Assembly (NCBI GenBank): GCA_029212785.1
Contig: JARGOG010000007.1
Coordinates: forward strand, 44,049-108,048
Length of the DNA: 64,000 bases
Direction of reading: 5' to 3'
From: Thalassobaculaceae bacterium
GTDB taxonomy: Bacteria; Pseudomonadota; Alphaproteobacteria; Thalassobaculales; Thalassobaculaceae
Shown: positions 54,667 through 63,044 of the stretch, in pieces
Position numbering within the stretch: the first letter of the stretch is position 1
How the letters are laid out: each line of letters starts with the position of its first letter
Position numbers and translations under genes: made by a program
Notes under the pieces: model-generated
Seen by the model: only the letters and a program-made list of their open reading frames with translations
Database searches by the model: none
Told to the model about the DNA's origin: nothing

Positions 54667-55760
54667 CCGTCCTCGAGGTGCAGAAGGCTGGTCATGCCGA
54701 GCAGCATTGTAACCGTCGCCGGTGTCCATGCCGCCAGAACTTCCGGAATCCGAGCTGACAGGCCGAGCGCGAAGACGATGTCGGAGAGGAAGTAGAGCAG
54801 GAATCCGAAGAACAGCCCACTGGAGGCCCAGGCCAACGTATTCCCGCGCCGGGTCAGCCGCAGCGAGAAGGTGGCCGCGATCAGCACCATCGCGGTCATC
54901 AGCAGCGGCGAGGCGAGTTCAGCGTGCCAGTAGAGCCGATGCTTGATCGCCGAGAATCCGGCATTTTCCAGGACCTCGATGAAGCCGGGCAGCTCCCAGA
55001 ACGACATGGTCTCCGGCGAGGCGAAACTGTCCTGAATGTTGTCGACGGTCAGGTTGGTCGGAAGCGACACTTGCGCCAGCCGCTCGGGCTGGTTCTGGGC
55101 GGTGGTCATAACCACGTCGCGCAGCGTCCATTTCCCATCCGCCAGCAGCGCTTCGCGCGCGTCGATCCGACGCTGGAAATGGTCCTCGCCATCAAAGATC
55201 AGCACCATCACATCGCCAAGGCGCGCTTCCTTCTCGTGAGCGCTGCGGGCGTTCAGCACGAGTTGGCGGTCGTCGGTGCGCTCTCGGATCCACAGGCCGC
55301 CGGCACCGACGGAAAGGAAACTGTCGGCGCGGTTGCGTAGGACGGAATCCTCCAGCGCATGGAACCGTTCGATCATCACCGAGGAGACCGGATTCAGCAC
55401 CGCGACCTTGATGACGCCCAGGGTCAGGGCGACCAGAATCGCCGGCATCATGAACTGCCAGACCGACACGCCGGCGGCTCGGGCGACCACCAGCTCGTTG
55501 GTGCGGGTCAGCTTGGTGAAGGCGAGCATGGAGCCGAACAGCACGGCGAACGGCATGATCTGACGCGCCATATTGGGCAGTTTGAGCAGCGCCATCTGCA
55601 GCAGAACGATGAAGTAGGCGTTCTCCTTGCCGGCCCCCCGACGCAGCAGCTCGATGAAATCGAGCAGGAAGACGATGGCGATGATCGCCGCGAAGGAGCC
55701 GAGAACCCAGACGGTGAACTGTCGGCCGATATAACCCGATAATGTCCAGGAAAACCGCAT
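54663..55760 (-). CDS. lptG: LPS export ABC transporter permease LptG
   Basis: A 365-residue YjgP/YjgQ-family membrane protein with three N-terminal and three C-terminal helices around a periplasmic beta-jellyroll (~130-270). It pairs with LptF and the LptB ATPase to extract LPS from the inner membrane. It begins 4 bp after the lptF stop and overlaps lptD. The start MRFSWTLSGYIGRQF is typical of LptG. Confidence 0.95.
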   Translation of the reverse strand: MRFSWTLSGYIGRQFTVWVLGSFAAIIAIVFLLDFIELLRRGAGKENAYFIVLLQMALLKLPNMARQIMPFAVLFGSMLAFTKLTRTNELVVARAAGVSVWQFMMPAILVALTLGVIKVAVLNPVSSVMIERFHALEDSVLRNRADSFLSVGAGGLWIRERTDDRQLVLNARSAHEKEARLGDVMVLIFDGEDHFQRRIDAREALLADGKWTLRDVVMTTAQNQPERLAQVSLPTNLTVDNIQDSFASPETMSFWELPGFIEVLENAGFSAIKHRLYWHAELASPLLMTAMVLIAATFSLRLTRRGNTLAWASSGLFFGFLLYFLSDIVFALGLSARIPEVLAAWTPATVTMLLGMTSLLHLEDG

Positions 55761-55764
55761 GCCG

Positions 55765-56874
55765 TCAGCCGGCCTCGGCCGCTGCGGAGCGGGTCCGCAG
55801 CCTGGTCCGGGACAGCGCCAGGAGCGACAGGACGAACGGGATCAGAACCGCGAGCCACATGGCGGCGATCAGCGGCGGCGACTTGGCCGCCAGGTATTTG
55901 GTTCCCAGCCCCGCGGCTTCCGCGCCGCCGGCCAACAGTACCGCGACGATGATCCGCAGGGCCTGTCCCCGGCGCGAGAATTCGCCGGACAGCAGCACGG
56001 CAAGGGCGATGGCCGTCAGGGAGAGGGCGAGCAGGGGGCTGGTCAGACGCTGATGCCCCTCGGCGATCAGTTCGTTGACGTTGCCGCCCGCTGATTCGTT
56101 CGCGCCCGGGTTCAGCAGCTCGTGTACGAACAGTTCGTTGGCGTCGCGGACATTCCGCTGCTCCTGCTGTTCGCCGGTGCCGAGATCGATCGTGTAGCGA
56201 TCGAAGTAGAGAATGTTGACCCGTCCGGTTTCCACGTCCCGCTCCTGTCGGCTGCCATGGGCCATCACGACGCGCGGCCCCTTCGGGGTGCTCACCAGGG
56301 CGCCGCGCTCGGCCACCAGGGTCACGGGCTTCGCTTCATTGCGCTGATCGTGGACGACGATGCCGAGCAGCGTGCCCTCATCTTCGCGGGTCCGCACATA
56401 GACGGTGAGATTGTCGCCAAGGGTTCGGAACTCTCCCTCGCGCAGAATCAGGTTCTCGAAATTGTGCCGGATCTGCCACTGCAGTTCCTTGAAGCCGCGA
56501 TAGCTCATCGGCATCAGGTAGGTGGTCATCAGGAAACAGAGCATCGTCGTGCCGACGGCGACGATCAGGGCCGGCTGCGCCAGCCGCAGCGGACTGAGTC
56601 CCGCGGCCGACATCACCACCATCTCCCGGTCCGCCGTCATCTTGTTGTAGACGAAGAGCACGCTGGCGAAGCTGGCAATCGGCAGTACGATCGACAGCCA
56701 GGTCGGCATCAGCATGACGGTCAGGATGATGAATGTGTGGATCGGCAGGCCGCGGTTGACGATCAGATCGACGAAGCGCAGCGACTGGGACAACCAGATC
56801 ACACAGGTCAGCGACACCACGATGAAAATCATCGCCGTGACGATCTGCCGTACCAGGTAGATGTTCAACCGCAT
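55765..56874 (-). CDS. lptF: LPS export ABC transporter permease LptF
   Basis: A 369-residue partner of LptG with the same six-helix plus jellyroll layout. The ATG at 56874 gives MRLNIYLVRQIVTAMIF, the family's usual start; the longer frame upstream runs into the control region and is rejected. It is the first gene of the outer-membrane biogenesis operon and is divergent from pepA with 140 bp between, a common arrangement in alphaproteobacteria. Confidence 0.95.
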   Translation of the reverse strand: MRLNIYLVRQIVTAMIFIVVSLTCVIWLSQSLRFVDLIVNRGLPIHTFIILTVMLMPTWLSIVLPIASFASVLFVYNKMTADREMVVMSAAGLSPLRLAQPALIVAVGTTMLCFLMTTYLMPMSYRGFKELQWQIRHNFENLILREGEFRTLGDNLTVYVRTREDEGTLLGIVVHDQRNEAKPVTLVAERGALVSTPKGPRVVMAHGSRQERDVETGRVNILYFDRYTIDLGTGEQQEQRNVRDANELFVHELLNPGANESAGGNVNELIAEGHQRLTSPLLALSLTAIALAVLLSGEFSRRGQALRIIVAVLLAGGAEAAGLGTKYLAAKSPPLIAAMWLAVLIPFVLSLLALSRTRLRTRSAAAEAG

Positions 56875-57014
56875 ACGCGCGCCGGATCGCCAGTCTCGCC
56901 TGTATCGCCAAATTCTTTGTCGCGGCGCATGATAGCCGCCAGGAGCGGCGTTGACACCGCACAAGCCTGACGGCTACCCCAAAGTCAGCCCGCCCGCAAC
57001 CATGGGAGCAATCC

Positions 57015-58487
57015 ATGAAGATCGCCTTCACCAAGCCCGGCCGCCCGAAAAAGGGCGCGGTGGTCTGTGCCGTCATGGAGGGCGGCAAACTGTCACCCAC
57101 CGCCCGCGAGATCGACCGCGAGACAAAAGGGCTCATCGGAACTGCGATCGCTGGCTCCCGTTTCACCGGCAAGGCGAACCAGACGCTGATGGTGTTCACC
57201 GCGACGGGGCCCGTGCTCCTGCTCGGCATCGGCGCTCCGGAAAAGATCGACAGCAAGTTCGCCGAGACCGCCGGCGGCACCATCTATGCGGCCCTCGCCA
57301 ATAGCGGCGAGAAGGAAGCCACGGTGATGATCGAGGCGTCCGAGGAGAAGCGCGCCGACGTGGCGGCCCATCTGGCCCTCGGCGTCGTGCTGCGCTCCTA
57401 CCGCTTCGATCTGTACAAGACGAAGCTCACCAAGGACGACAAGCCGACCCTCGCCAAGTTGACGGTTTCGGTGGATGGCCACACGGCCGCCAAGAGGATC
57501 TATGACGTCGAGGCGGCGGTGGCCGAGGGCGTGGCCTTTACCCGCGATCTTGTGTCCGAGCCGCCGAATGTGCTGTTCCCGGTCGAATTCGCCAAGCGGG
57601 TCGCCGCCATGAAGGACCTGGGCCTGAAGATCGACGTGCTGGACGAAAAGCAGATGGCCAAGCTCGGCATGGGGGCGCTGCTCGGCGTCGGCCAGGGCAG
57701 CGTGCGCGAATCGCGTATGGTCGTCATGCGCTGGGAGGGCGGTGCCAAGGATCAGAAGCCGGTCGCCTTCATCGGCAAGGGCGTGTGCTTCGACACCGGC
57801 GGTATCTCGCTGAAACCGGCCGGCGGCATGGAGGACATGAAGTTCGACATGGGCGGCGCCGGCGTGGTCTCCGGCCTGATGTGCGGTCTCGCAAAGCGTA
57901 AGGCCAAGGCGAACGTCATCGGCGTGATCGGTCTTGTGGAGAATATGCCGGACGGCAACGCGCTGCGCCCGTCGGATATCGTGAAATCGATGTCGGGCCA
58001 GACCATCGAGGTCATCAACACGGATGCCGAGGGCAGGCTCGTCCTGGCCGATGCGCTTTGGTACACCCAGGACAAGTACAAACCCGAGTTCATGATCGAT
58101 CTCGCCACTTTGACCGGCGCCATGATGGTGGCGCTGGGTGAGGAGACCTGCGGTTACTTCGCCAATGACGACACGCTGGCGGGCGAGCTGCAGGCGGCGG
58201 CCGATGCGGTCGGCGAGGCGGTGTGGCGCATGCCGCTCGGCGATGCCTACAACAAGATCATGGACAGTGATGTCGCCGACATGAAGAACGCCGGCGCCCG
58301 CTGGGGCGGGGCGATCACCGCCGCGTGCTTCCTGGAACGCTTCGTCAACAAGGTGCCGTGGATCCACATGGACATCGCCGGCGTTACCTGGTCCCGCAAG
58401 GATCGGGCGACGACGCCGAAGGGTGCGACCGGATTCGGCGTGCGGGCGCTGGACCGGCTGGTGCGGGATCACTGCGAGAAGGGCTGA
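57015..58487 (+). CDS. pepA: Leucyl aminopeptidase
   Basis: A 490-residue M17 cytosol aminopeptidase. The two-metal site is visible: GKGVCFDTGGISLKPAGGMEDMK with its lysine and aspartate ligands, and the family signature NTDAEGRLVLADAL. It removes N-terminal residues from peptides in the cytoplasm, and some PepA proteins also bind DNA. It is divergent from lptF. Downstream is a region with an inverted repeat. Confidence 0.97.
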   Translation: MKIAFTKPGRPKKGAVVCAVMEGGKLSPTAREIDRETKGLIGTAIAGSRFTGKANQTLMVFTATGPVLLLGIGAPEKIDSKFAETAGGTIYAALANSGEKEATVMIEASEEKRADVAAHLALGVVLRSYRFDLYKTKLTKDDKPTLAKLTVSVDGHTAAKRIYDVEAAVAEGVAFTRDLVSEPPNVLFPVEFAKRVAAMKDLGLKIDVLDEKQMAKLGMGALLGVGQGSVRESRMVVMRWEGGAKDQKPVAFIGKGVCFDTGGISLKPAGGMEDMKFDMGGAGVVSGLMCGLAKRKAKANVIGVIGLVENMPDGNALRPSDIVKSMSGQTIEVINTDAEGRLVLADALWYTQDKYKPEFMIDLATLTGAMMVALGEETCGYFANDDTLAGELQAAADAVGEAVWRMPLGDAYNKIMDSDVADMKNAGARWGGAITAACFLERFVNKVPWIHMDIAGVTWSRKDRATTPKGATGFGVRALDRLVRDHCEKG

Positions 58488-58642
58488 CCCCTTTTCCCGT
58501 TCGCGGCTTCCCGGCATCGCGCCGGGACCGAGAGCAAACGTCGCTGGAGCGCCGGAGATGAACCTGTGGCGCTCCAACGACCCTAATCCTGGGTACCGGC
58601 GCAGGGCCGGGGGAGACACGGATTTCCCTCGGAACCCAATCG

Positions 58643-58741
58643 CATTCCCCGGATTTATTCGGGGGCAAGGTCCGTCGCCCGCGTGACCGGTCAAGGTTGG
58701 CGCATGCCGTCACCATTGCCCCCGAATAAATCCGGGGAATG
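58643..58741. repeat. 26-bp perfect inverted repeat (BIME/REP-like element)
   Basis: The left arm (58643-58668) is the exact reverse complement of the right arm (58716-58741), 26 of 26 bases, separated by 47 bp. Each arm contains CCCCGGATTTATTCGGGG or its complement, itself an imperfect palindrome (7-bp stem with one G-T pair). Two such hairpins in opposite orientation form a BIME/REP-like layout. It lies between the converging pepA and phosphatase genes and could end both transcripts. A smaller hairpin (58509-58515 with 58521-58527) precedes it. Confidence 0.85.
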
Positions 58742-58755
58742 TGCATAGTGGGAAT

Positions 58756-59382
58756 TCAGATCCCCGCCGAAACCGTCGCGTCCACATCCACTTCCAGCCG
58801 CGCCTCGGTGCCGGCGGTAAGCCGGAAATAGGCGTTCTGCGGGCGGTCCAGCGCAAAGGTCTGCTCGCGGGTGAGGCCGAGATACAGGCCGCGGAACACC
58901 TTGTTCACGACGCCATGGGCGACCACCACATGGATCCCCGGGGTCGCATTGAGGTGATCGAGCACCGGACGCAGACGATCCTGGACCATCTGTGTCGACT
59001 CGCCGTTCGGATGCCGGAAGTTCCAGGGATCGCGGCGGCGCTCCTCGGCGAGGTGCGGATGGTCGCGGTCGATCGCTTCCCAGCCGCCATAACCGTCGTG
59101 ATCGCCGAGTGTGATTTCCATCAGCCGGTCGTCGAGCGTGATGGCGTCGAAGTCTATTCCCAGATGCTCGGCGATGATCGCGGCGGTCTGCCGGGTGCGG
59201 CCGAGCGGGCTGGCGGTCATCACCGGCGCCTCCGTCGCCAGCAGCTCTTTCAGGTCGCGGCCGATGGCATGGGCCTGGGCGAGACCCGCATGGGTCAGTG
59301 GCGCGTCGAGCTGGCCCTGCAGGCGCCCGTTGCGGTTCCACACGGTCTCGCCGTGTCGGATGAGGTAGATCGTGCTCTTCAT
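58756..59382 (-). CDS. Histidine phosphatase family protein (phosphoglycerate-mutase-like)
   Basis: A 208-residue protein with the catalytic LIRHGET motif at ~7-13 (R9, H10) and the second histidine in VVVAHGVVNK (~150-160). ASPLGRTRQTA is also typical of the family. It may be a broad phosphatase or a phosphoglycerate mutase-like enzyme; the substrate is not readable from sequence. It is transcribed away from the aminotransferase gene, with 95 bp between starts. Confidence 0.92.
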   Translation of the reverse strand: MKSTIYLIRHGETVWNRNGRLQGQLDAPLTHAGLAQAHAIGRDLKELLATEAPVMTASPLGRTRQTAAIIAEHLGIDFDAITLDDRLMEITLGDHDGYGGWEAIDRDHPHLAEERRRDPWNFRHPNGESTQMVQDRLRPVLDHLNATPGIHVVVAHGVVNKVFRGLYLGLTREQTFALDRPQNAYFRLTAGTEARLEVDVDATVSAGI

Positions 59383-59477
59383 AGGCTTCGCTTAGCCCAA
59401 CCCGCGCGCCGGAAAAAGCCCTATCGCCTCCTGGTCCGATGCGGTATCCGGGGCGCGTCCGCAAGTGAAGCCCAGCA

Positions 59478-60695
59478 ATGGAGCCCAGAATGACGAGTGT
59501 TTCCCACTCCAGACCGCTTCTGGCGGACCTGCGCCGTGACGTGGCCGAGTTGGAAGAAACCGATATCGTCCGCGTGGCGCAGCATGGTTGGGACAAGCAG
59601 GATCTGGTCCCGTTCTGGTTCGGCGAGGGCGACCGCTCGACCCCGGACTTCATCGCCAAGTCGGCTTCCGACGCCCTGATGCGGGGCGAGACCTTCTACA
59701 CGGACCAGCGCGGAATCAAGGAATTGCGCGACGAACTGGTCGCCTACACCAAGCGGACCTTCGGGATTTCGGTCGGTGACGGTCAGGTCAGTCTGGTCAC
59801 CGCCGGCATGTCGGGTCTGTATCTGGTCATGGACATGCTGGTCGAGCAGGGCGACGAGGTTGTTGTGGTCGGTCCGGTCTGGCCGAACATCTACTCCACG
59901 GTCACGATCCATGGCGGCACGGTCCGCGACGTGTCGATCAGCCTGACCGACGACGGCTGGGAGCTCGATCTCGACCAGCTGTTCGCCGCCGTCACCGACA
60001 AGACCAAGGCGATCTTCATCAACTCGCCGGGCAATCCGACCGGCTGGCTGATGGAGGCCGATCAGCAGAAGGCGGTGATGGATTTCGCCCGGGAACGCGG
60101 TGTGTGGGTGGTCGCGGACGAGGTCTATCACCAACTCGTGTTCGACCGCGACGTGGCACCGTCCTTCCTTCAGGTCGCCGGGCCGGATGACCGGCTGATC
60201 GTGGTCAATTCGTTCTCCAAGTCCTGGATGATGACCGGCTGGCGCCTCGGCTGGCTGACCCACCCGGCGGCGCTCGCCCCGGTGATCGCCAAGCTGGTGC
60301 AGATCACCACCTCGGGCGTGCCCCAGTTCCTGCAGCGCGGGGCAATCACCGCCCTGCGCGAAGGTGACCAAGTGATCCAGGATCTGCGCGCCCAATGCCT
60401 CGCCGGCCGCGACATTGTCTTCGACCGGCTCGAGTCCTGGCCGATGGTGCGCGCCGCGCGGCCGAAGGCGGCGTTCTATGCGTTCTTCGCCTTCGAGGGC
60501 ATGACGGACAGTCTGGCGATGGCCAAGCGCATCATAGACGAGGCGAATGTCGGTCTGGCGCCGGGCAGCGCCTTCGGCCCGGCCGGCGAAGGCTATCTGC
60601 GGCTGTGCTTCGCCGCCAGTGCGGAGACCCTGAACAAGGGGCTCGATCGGCTGGAACCGTTGCTCGGCATCGGTGCGGACCAGCGTCGCGCGTGA
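59478..60695 (+). CDS. Pyridoxal-phosphate-dependent aminotransferase (class I/II)
   Basis: A 405-residue fold-type I aminotransferase. The PLP-lysine lies in VNSFSKSWMMTGWRLGW (K about residue 247) and the Asn/Asp/Tyr cofactor contacts are in NSPGNPTGW and VADEVYHQL. The end FGPAGEGYLRLCF contains the carboxylate-binding arginine. The substrate is not determined; aspartate- or aromatic-type enzymes are the nearest guess. An ATG four codons further in (at 59490) is an alternative start. Confidence 0.93.
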   Translation: MEPRMTSVSHSRPLLADLRRDVAELEETDIVRVAQHGWDKQDLVPFWFGEGDRSTPDFIAKSASDALMRGETFYTDQRGIKELRDELVAYTKRTFGISVGDGQVSLVTAGMSGLYLVMDMLVEQGDEVVVVGPVWPNIYSTVTIHGGTVRDVSISLTDDGWELDLDQLFAAVTDKTKAIFINSPGNPTGWLMEADQQKAVMDFARERGVWVVADEVYHQLVFDRDVAPSFLQVAGPDDRLIVVNSFSKSWMMTGWRLGWLTHPAALAPVIAKLVQITTSGVPQFLQRGAITALREGDQVIQDLRAQCLAGRDIVFDRLESWPMVRAARPKAAFYAFFAFEGMTDSLAMAKRIIDEANVGLAPGSAFGPAGEGYLRLCFAASAETLNKGLDRLEPLLGIGADQRRA

Positions 60696-60762
60696 CATCG
60701 GAACGCCTGACGGCAGCCTGGTTTTCGGCTATCATCACGTCAGTTAGCGAAGAGGCTCCGTC

Positions 60763-61023
60763 ATGGCTCTGCGTCCGACCGGTCCCGGTGAGACCCGCAT
60801 TCCGTCGCGTTCGGGGGCGCGTGCGCTTGTTCCGGCCCGCGTGGACACGTCCGCGGCGCCGGCTCCCGGACCGCGTGCCGCGCCCGCGCGCGGGTATCGA
60901 CTGAAGACCGCGTCGACGGATGCCGAGATCGAACGGCAGATCCAGCGGCTGATGGTCTTGATCGCGAACGATAACATCGACCCGGACGCCCCTCCGGGCA
61001 GCTATCTCAACCTGCTTCTCTGA
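60763..61023 (+). CDS. Small conserved-looking hypothetical protein
   Basis: An 86-residue protein. The first half is basic and Pro/Ala-rich (likely disordered) and the second half has a short amphipathic helix (TDAEIERQIQRLMVLIANDN) and an acidic/hydrophobic end. GAAGAGG before the ATG is an acceptable ribosome site. The gene overlaps the 3' end of the facing PAS-like gene by 17 bp. I do not recognise a family. Confidence 0.5.
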   Translation: MALRPTGPGETRIPSRSGARALVPARVDTSAAPAPGPRAAPARGYRLKTASTDAEIERQIQRLMVLIANDNIDPDAPPGSYLNLLL

Positions 61024-61555
61024 CCCGCTCCAGTGGGGCGCCGTCGAGCGTGGTAAACACGCTCAAATCGGTTTGCGCCGCTGCATCCGCGACCGGGTGA
61101 GGCTTCGGCCAGCCCGTCGTTGAATAGACGGTGCAGCCGATGACGATGCTGGGACGCCCGTTGCAGTCGGTCAGCGGCAGGACGATCCGCTCTCCGGTTC
61201 CGAACCTGTCGATGTGTCGGTAGACCTGACCGCGGGCGAAGAAGGCAGCCGGCGTGACACAGACCCGCTTGTAGCGCGCTCGGATCTCGTCGGCGGTATC
61301 CGGCGCGTAGATCTTGGCAAGCGGCTTGTAGCGGATCGGACTTGGGAAGTTCCCGAGGATGCTTTCGCCGGCCAACCGGTAGACGAAGTCGCCGGCACCT
61401 GCGTCCCAACGCACCATCCAAATCGTCCGAAGCAGGGGGCCGACTTCTACCGGATCGAAGGCCTTCTTGCTTGGTACCTCGCCTTGCACCCGCAGGCTGT
61501 CCCAATAGTCGTAGAACCTTGTGATCTGGCCATCCTGGCTCATCGGGAACGGCAT
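61007..61555 (-). CDS. PAS-domain protein of the alphaproteobacterial PAS_5 type
   Basis: A 182-residue single-domain protein. The pattern TRFYDYWDSLR ... VPSKKAFDPVEV ... TIWMVRWD and later FVYRLAGESILGNF and RIVLPLTDCNGRPSIVIGCTVY fits the PAS_5 family of alphaproteobacteria. The start at 61555 has GGGGGA upstream. There is no output domain, so it is probably a small sensor or regulatory partner; the ligand is unknown. The 231 bp upstream (61556-61786) are AT-rich around 61640-61750 and hold no gene. Confidence 0.75.
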   Translation of the reverse strand: MPFPMSQDGQITRFYDYWDSLRVQGEVPSKKAFDPVEVGPLLRTIWMVRWDAGAGDFVYRLAGESILGNFPSPIRYKPLAKIYAPDTADEIRARYKRVCVTPAAFFARGQVYRHIDRFGTGERIVLPLTDCNGRPSIVIGCTVYSTTGWPKPHPVADAAAQTDLSVFTTLDGAPLERVREAG

Positions 61556-61786
61556 TTTGCTTCCCCCTCTGACTAAATGGATCGCGCCCTGGGGACTTCT
61601 CACTTGGTCAAACGATATCGGTCACCCGGAAAGCGAACAAATTCATAAATTTCACTATATACCGATAAAATTTTTCGAAAAGGATCTGTTTTTGCGAACT
61701 ATCTGCAATAAGATTGCGCAGCTTGATTGCCGAACCCACTGATTTACCGACGAAACCATGCTTTGAAAGACGACAGGGACCCTGGC

Positions 61787-62536
61787 TCAACCCAGCAGGT
61801 GCGGGACGACCATCGTGGTGCCGGAGAGGCCGAGCAGGATCAGCAGCACCCGGGCGAAGGCCTTGTCGTCGATGCGGCGATAGACCCGGAACCCGATCCA
61901 GCCGCCAAGCCAGGCGGCGGGCAGGGCAATCAGCACCAGTTGGCCGACGTCCGCCGTCAGGCGTCCGGCGCTGGCATAGCCGGTCAGGGTCGCCACGTGC
62001 ATGGCGGTGTTGAAGAGCTGGAAGACGCTGCGCTGCCGGTCCTTCGGCCAACGCCGCATGGAGCACCAGATCGTCGGTACCACGCCCGACAGCCCGGCAA
62101 AGCCGCCCAGGACGCCACCGGCCCAGCCGACGGCCATGTCGATGCCCCGGTTCTCGATCCGAACCGTTGGCATGCGTCCGGCGATCAGGGTCGAGCTCGC
62201 GTAGACGATGAGGACGACGCCGGCGAACAGACGGAACGTATCCGCCGACATCTGACTGAGGAGCCAGACGCCGACCGGAACGCCGATCACGCCGCCGATG
62301 ACGAAGGGAACGGCGGTGCGCCAGTCCAGGCTGCGCCATAGCATCGGCATGATCTGAAGCTGAACCGCCAGTGAGGCGGCAACGATCAGCGGCGAAATCA
62401 GTTCGGGCGGCACCACATGGGCATAGATCCCGAGCGTCGTCGCGGCGAAGGCGAAGCCGGCGAGGCCACTGGCCAGGCCGCCGAGCAGAGCTCCGCCGGC
62501 CACCGTTGCAATCAGCAGCGGTGCGAGGTCGATCAC
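61787..62536 (-). CDS. Sulfite exporter TauE/SafE family permease
   Basis: A 249-residue integral membrane protein with about eight helices in two internally related halves, as in the TauE/SafE family (loop motif GVIGVPVGVWLL, and the later GLSGVVPTIWCS). These proteins are thought to export sulfite, sulfoacetate or related anions. It starts 16 bp after the RNase A-like gene. No clear functional link with its neighbours. Confidence 0.88.
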   Translation of the reverse strand: MIDLAPLLIATVAGGALLGGLASGLAGFAFAATTLGIYAHVVPPELISPLIVAASLAVQLQIMPMLWRSLDWRTAVPFVIGGVIGVPVGVWLLSQMSADTFRLFAGVVLIVYASSTLIAGRMPTVRIENRGIDMAVGWAGGVLGGFAGLSGVVPTIWCSMRRWPKDRQRSVFQLFNTAMHVATLTGYASAGRLTADVGQLVLIALPAAWLGGWIGFRVYRRIDDKAFARVLLILLGLSGTTMVVPHLLG

Positions 62537-62552
62537 CCGCGACGGCCCGGCA

Positions 62553-63035
62553 TTACTGGTGGGTCGTCGGGTACGCGGTCAGGAGGTGACACGAGCCGGT
62601 TCCGTCGGCCATGACGAATAGGCGCAGGCCATGTGCGGGGATCGCCGCTGCCGTTCCGCGTTGCACGAGCCGACCGATCGGCTGCTCGAACGCCATGCGG
62701 ATCTCGGCGACGTCGCCGCCATGGGCTGAGGTCGCCCAATCGTCGAGGTCGGTTTTGTCCGGTGACAGCGCCGCTCCGATCACCTTGCGGGCCGTGACCC
62801 GGTCGGGAAAGGAACTTGCGGCCGCGATATTCGGCTCCTTATTGAGCCGGTCGATCAGCCAGGCGTCGCTTTTGGCGACATGGCGGTCGACGGTGTGTCC
62901 TCCCTTGGTCTCCTGCTCGAGGAGCCAGCCTTCCTTGAAGTCGCCGGGCACGCATTCCGCGTTGGCCGTTGCCCCCAGGGAAGTAAACGCCGCCGCGAAG
63001 ATCGCGGCGGCGGTAACCATAGAACGTGACGACAT
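62553..63035 (-). CDS. Secreted RNase A-like (CdiA-CT type) domain protein
   Basis: A 160-residue exported protein with signal peptide 1-26 (ANA before EC). The mature part matches the bacterial RNase A-like toxin domain known from CdiA C-termini. Candidate active-site residues are H52 (GGHTVDRHV), R63, and T153/Y155 in the closing motif LLTAYPTT. Their spacing (H to R 11, H to T 101, T to Y 2) agrees, from memory, with the residues described for the Yersinia kristensenii toxin. C28 and C149 could form a disulfide. It is 9 bp from icd and 16 bp from the TauE/SafE gene. No immunity protein is recognisable next to it. Confidence 0.7.
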   Translation of the reverse strand: MSSRSMVTAAAIFAAAFTSLGATANAECVPGDFKEGWLLEQETKGGHTVDRHVAKSDAWLIDRLNKEPNIAAASSFPDRVTARKVIGAALSPDKTDLDDWATSAHGGDVAEIRMAFEQPIGRLVQRGTAAAIPAHGLRLFVMADGTGSCHLLTAYPTTHQ

Positions 63036-63044
63036 TCCAGTCCC

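Noticed and set aside
52435..54795. 786-codon plus-strand frame opposite lptD
   Set aside because: It is antisense to a recognised LptD gene and shows shadow composition, without family motifs.
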